The notes beneath the pieces were generated by a model. The model was not told the DNA's origin, did not search any database, and worked only from the letters and a program-made list of their open reading frames with translations. Position numbers and translations under genes: made by a program. From positions 1 to 6,026 of the forward strand of contig JAENXH010000089.1 in the NCBI GenBank assembly GCA_016649585.1: a DNA stretch of 6,026 nucleotides, given 5' to 3'. The DNA comes from Methanosarcinales archaeon. GTDB taxonomy: Archaea > Halobacteriota > Syntropharchaeia > Alkanophagales > Methanospirareceae. Below, piece by piece: positions 5,159 to 6,026 of this stretch. Each line of letters opens with the position of its first letter. The stretch's first letter is position 1.

Positions 5159-6026
5159 ATGAACACCGCGATCTTTTTAATCAGAGCTGTAAGCCTCATT
5201 ACCGTGGGCGTAATCATTGCGAACATCGTGCTGGAGAGTGACGCGATGAGGAAATTATCACCGCTCATAAGACCGTTCTGCCGTGCATCGAACCTGCCGA
5301 AGGAGGGTGCAGTTTCTCTTTTCGCTTCATTTTTCAATTCCACGGCGGGGAAAGCAACCTTAGCTGGATTCTATAACGAGGGAAAAATAGGGGATACGGA
5401 AACGATACTCACGGTGGTGATGAGCACGTTTCCTATTGTCGTCGGCGAATCGCTGTTCAGAGTGCATGCGCCGATTGCGCTCGTGCTGTTAGGTCCGGTT
5501 ATCGGTAGCATTTACATTGCGCTTAGTCTACTCTCCGCGTTTATACAGTCTCTTTCCGCGTTTGTTTATGCTAAATTGCGCTTCCCGCCTCAACCATGTG
5601 TTGAAGAGGAGATCTATGAGTATGCGGATAAAACGCCAAAGAATCAGAAACTGAAAACGGCACTGAAGAAATCGTTTAGCACACTGCTAAAAGTACTACC
5701 AATAATGGTAGTGGCATTTTTGGTCATTGATTTCCTGTTCACGCTCAGCATCATGAACACTATCAGTGTAATCTTTGATCCAGTCTTACGGGTATTAGAT
5801 TTACCCGGTGAGGTGATTACCGCACTCGTTGCGGATTTAGCACATTTCTCTGCAGGTTACGCTATTGTTGCTGCGCTGCTCGCAAAAGGGGTAATCACCG
5901 CAAAGCAAGCTATATTAACACTGCTGATCGGGAGCATGTTGATTATAACGCTGGTCTACCTGAAATACAGTCTCTCTATGTATATATCCCTGTTTGGCAA
6001 GCTCGGCGTGAAGATAACCGTTATAA
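5159..6026 (+). CDS. Nucleoside-recognition (Gate) domain membrane protein, 3' end outside the window
   Basis: 289 codons are visible and the gene runs off the window edge. It looks like an archaeal integral membrane protein with two Gate/nucleoside-recognition-like halves, a fold known from nucleoside transporters and spore maturation proteins SpmA/SpmB. Hydrophobic segments lie at about 4-24, 84-98, 106-138 (probably two), 174-196, 221-241 and 250-270. Residues 29-70 (AMRKLSPLIRPF...NLPKEGAVSLFASFFNSTAGKATLAGF) form the first Gate signature, and 200-245 holds a similar loop (VLDLPGEVITALVADLAHFSAGYA). A charged cytoplasmic-type linker lies at 143-172. The ATG at 5159 is the first start after two in-frame stops (5150-5155) and gives the expected N terminus; AAGG just before it is too close to be a good Shine-Dalgarno. 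Probably only a few residues of the C terminus are missing. The transported substrate is unknown; the family name does not establish nucleoside binding. Confidence 0.8.
   Translation, partial: MNTAIFLIRAVSLITVGVIIANIVLESDAMRKLSPLIRPFCRASNLPKEGAVSLFASFFNSTAGKATLAGFYNEGKIGDTETILTVVMSTFPIVVGESLFRVHAPIALVLLGPVIGSIYIALSLLSAFIQSLSAFVYAKLRFPPQPCVEEEIYEYADKTPKNQKLKTALKKSFSTLLKVLPIMVVAFLVIDFLFTLSIMNTISVIFDPVLRVLDLPGEVITALVADLAHFSAGYAIVAALLAKGVITAKQAILTLLIGSMLIITLVYLKYSLSMYISLFGKLGVKITVI

Noticed and set aside
5104..5343. 79-codon minus-strand frame at the start of the Gate gene
   Set aside because: It lies opposite the first Gate signature, has no ribosome site and shows no recognisable features.

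Overview
The window looks like chromosomal DNA of a euryarchaeon. The supporting genes are an archaeal/eukaryotic-type ribosomal protein (S8e), the archaeal translation-linked Zn-ribbon protein (COG2888/HVO_2753 type), a HerA-family hexameric ATPase, an archaeal cupin-type phosphoglucose isomerase, and TATA boxes placed as expected for archaeal promoters, one of which implies a leaderless mRNA. Moderate base composition and the gene set would fit a methanogen or ANME-type lineage (Methanomicrobia/Methanophagales-like), but that placement is a guess.

Layout. From about 3848 down to about 77 there is a minus-strand gene series, read right to left: cupin phosphoglucose isomerase (3797-3057), a 61-nt gap holding a perfect dyad and a second possible promoter, Sua5/YrdC threonylcarbamoyl-AMP synthase (2995-2303), a 53-aa Zn-ribbon protein that starts inside the end of the Sua5 reading frame (2397-2236), ribosomal protein S8e (2232-1852), a 56-aa small protein of unknown function (1813-1643), and a HerA-like ATPase that starts 1 nt after it (1641-154). 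Candidate stem-loops beyond the HerA stop (132-146 and 89-106) could end the series. On the plus strand, divergent from the isomerase, lie an SplB-like radical SAM protein (3871-5103) and the first 289 codons of a multi-pass membrane protein with nucleoside-recognition/Gate domains (5159 to the window edge). The isomerase and radical SAM genes share a 73-nt intergenic region with one nearly symmetrical TATA element.

How the genes fit together. Sua5 (t6A tRNA modification), the Zn-ribbon protein and S8e form a translation block with tight spacing (95-nt overlap, then a 3-nt gap). The 56-aa protein and HerA are spaced as if translationally coupled. The isomerase belongs to sugar-phosphate metabolism and may only share a promoter region. 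No functional link between the radical SAM and Gate genes can be read from the sequence.

I see no defence island, CRISPR array, mobile element or RNA gene. The least explained items are the small protein coupled to HerA, the Sua5 tail that reads through the Zn-ribbon gene, the extra cysteine cluster at the end of the radical SAM protein, and the dyad in front of Sua5. No gap exceeds 300 bases; the longest stretch without a firm gene is 1-153.
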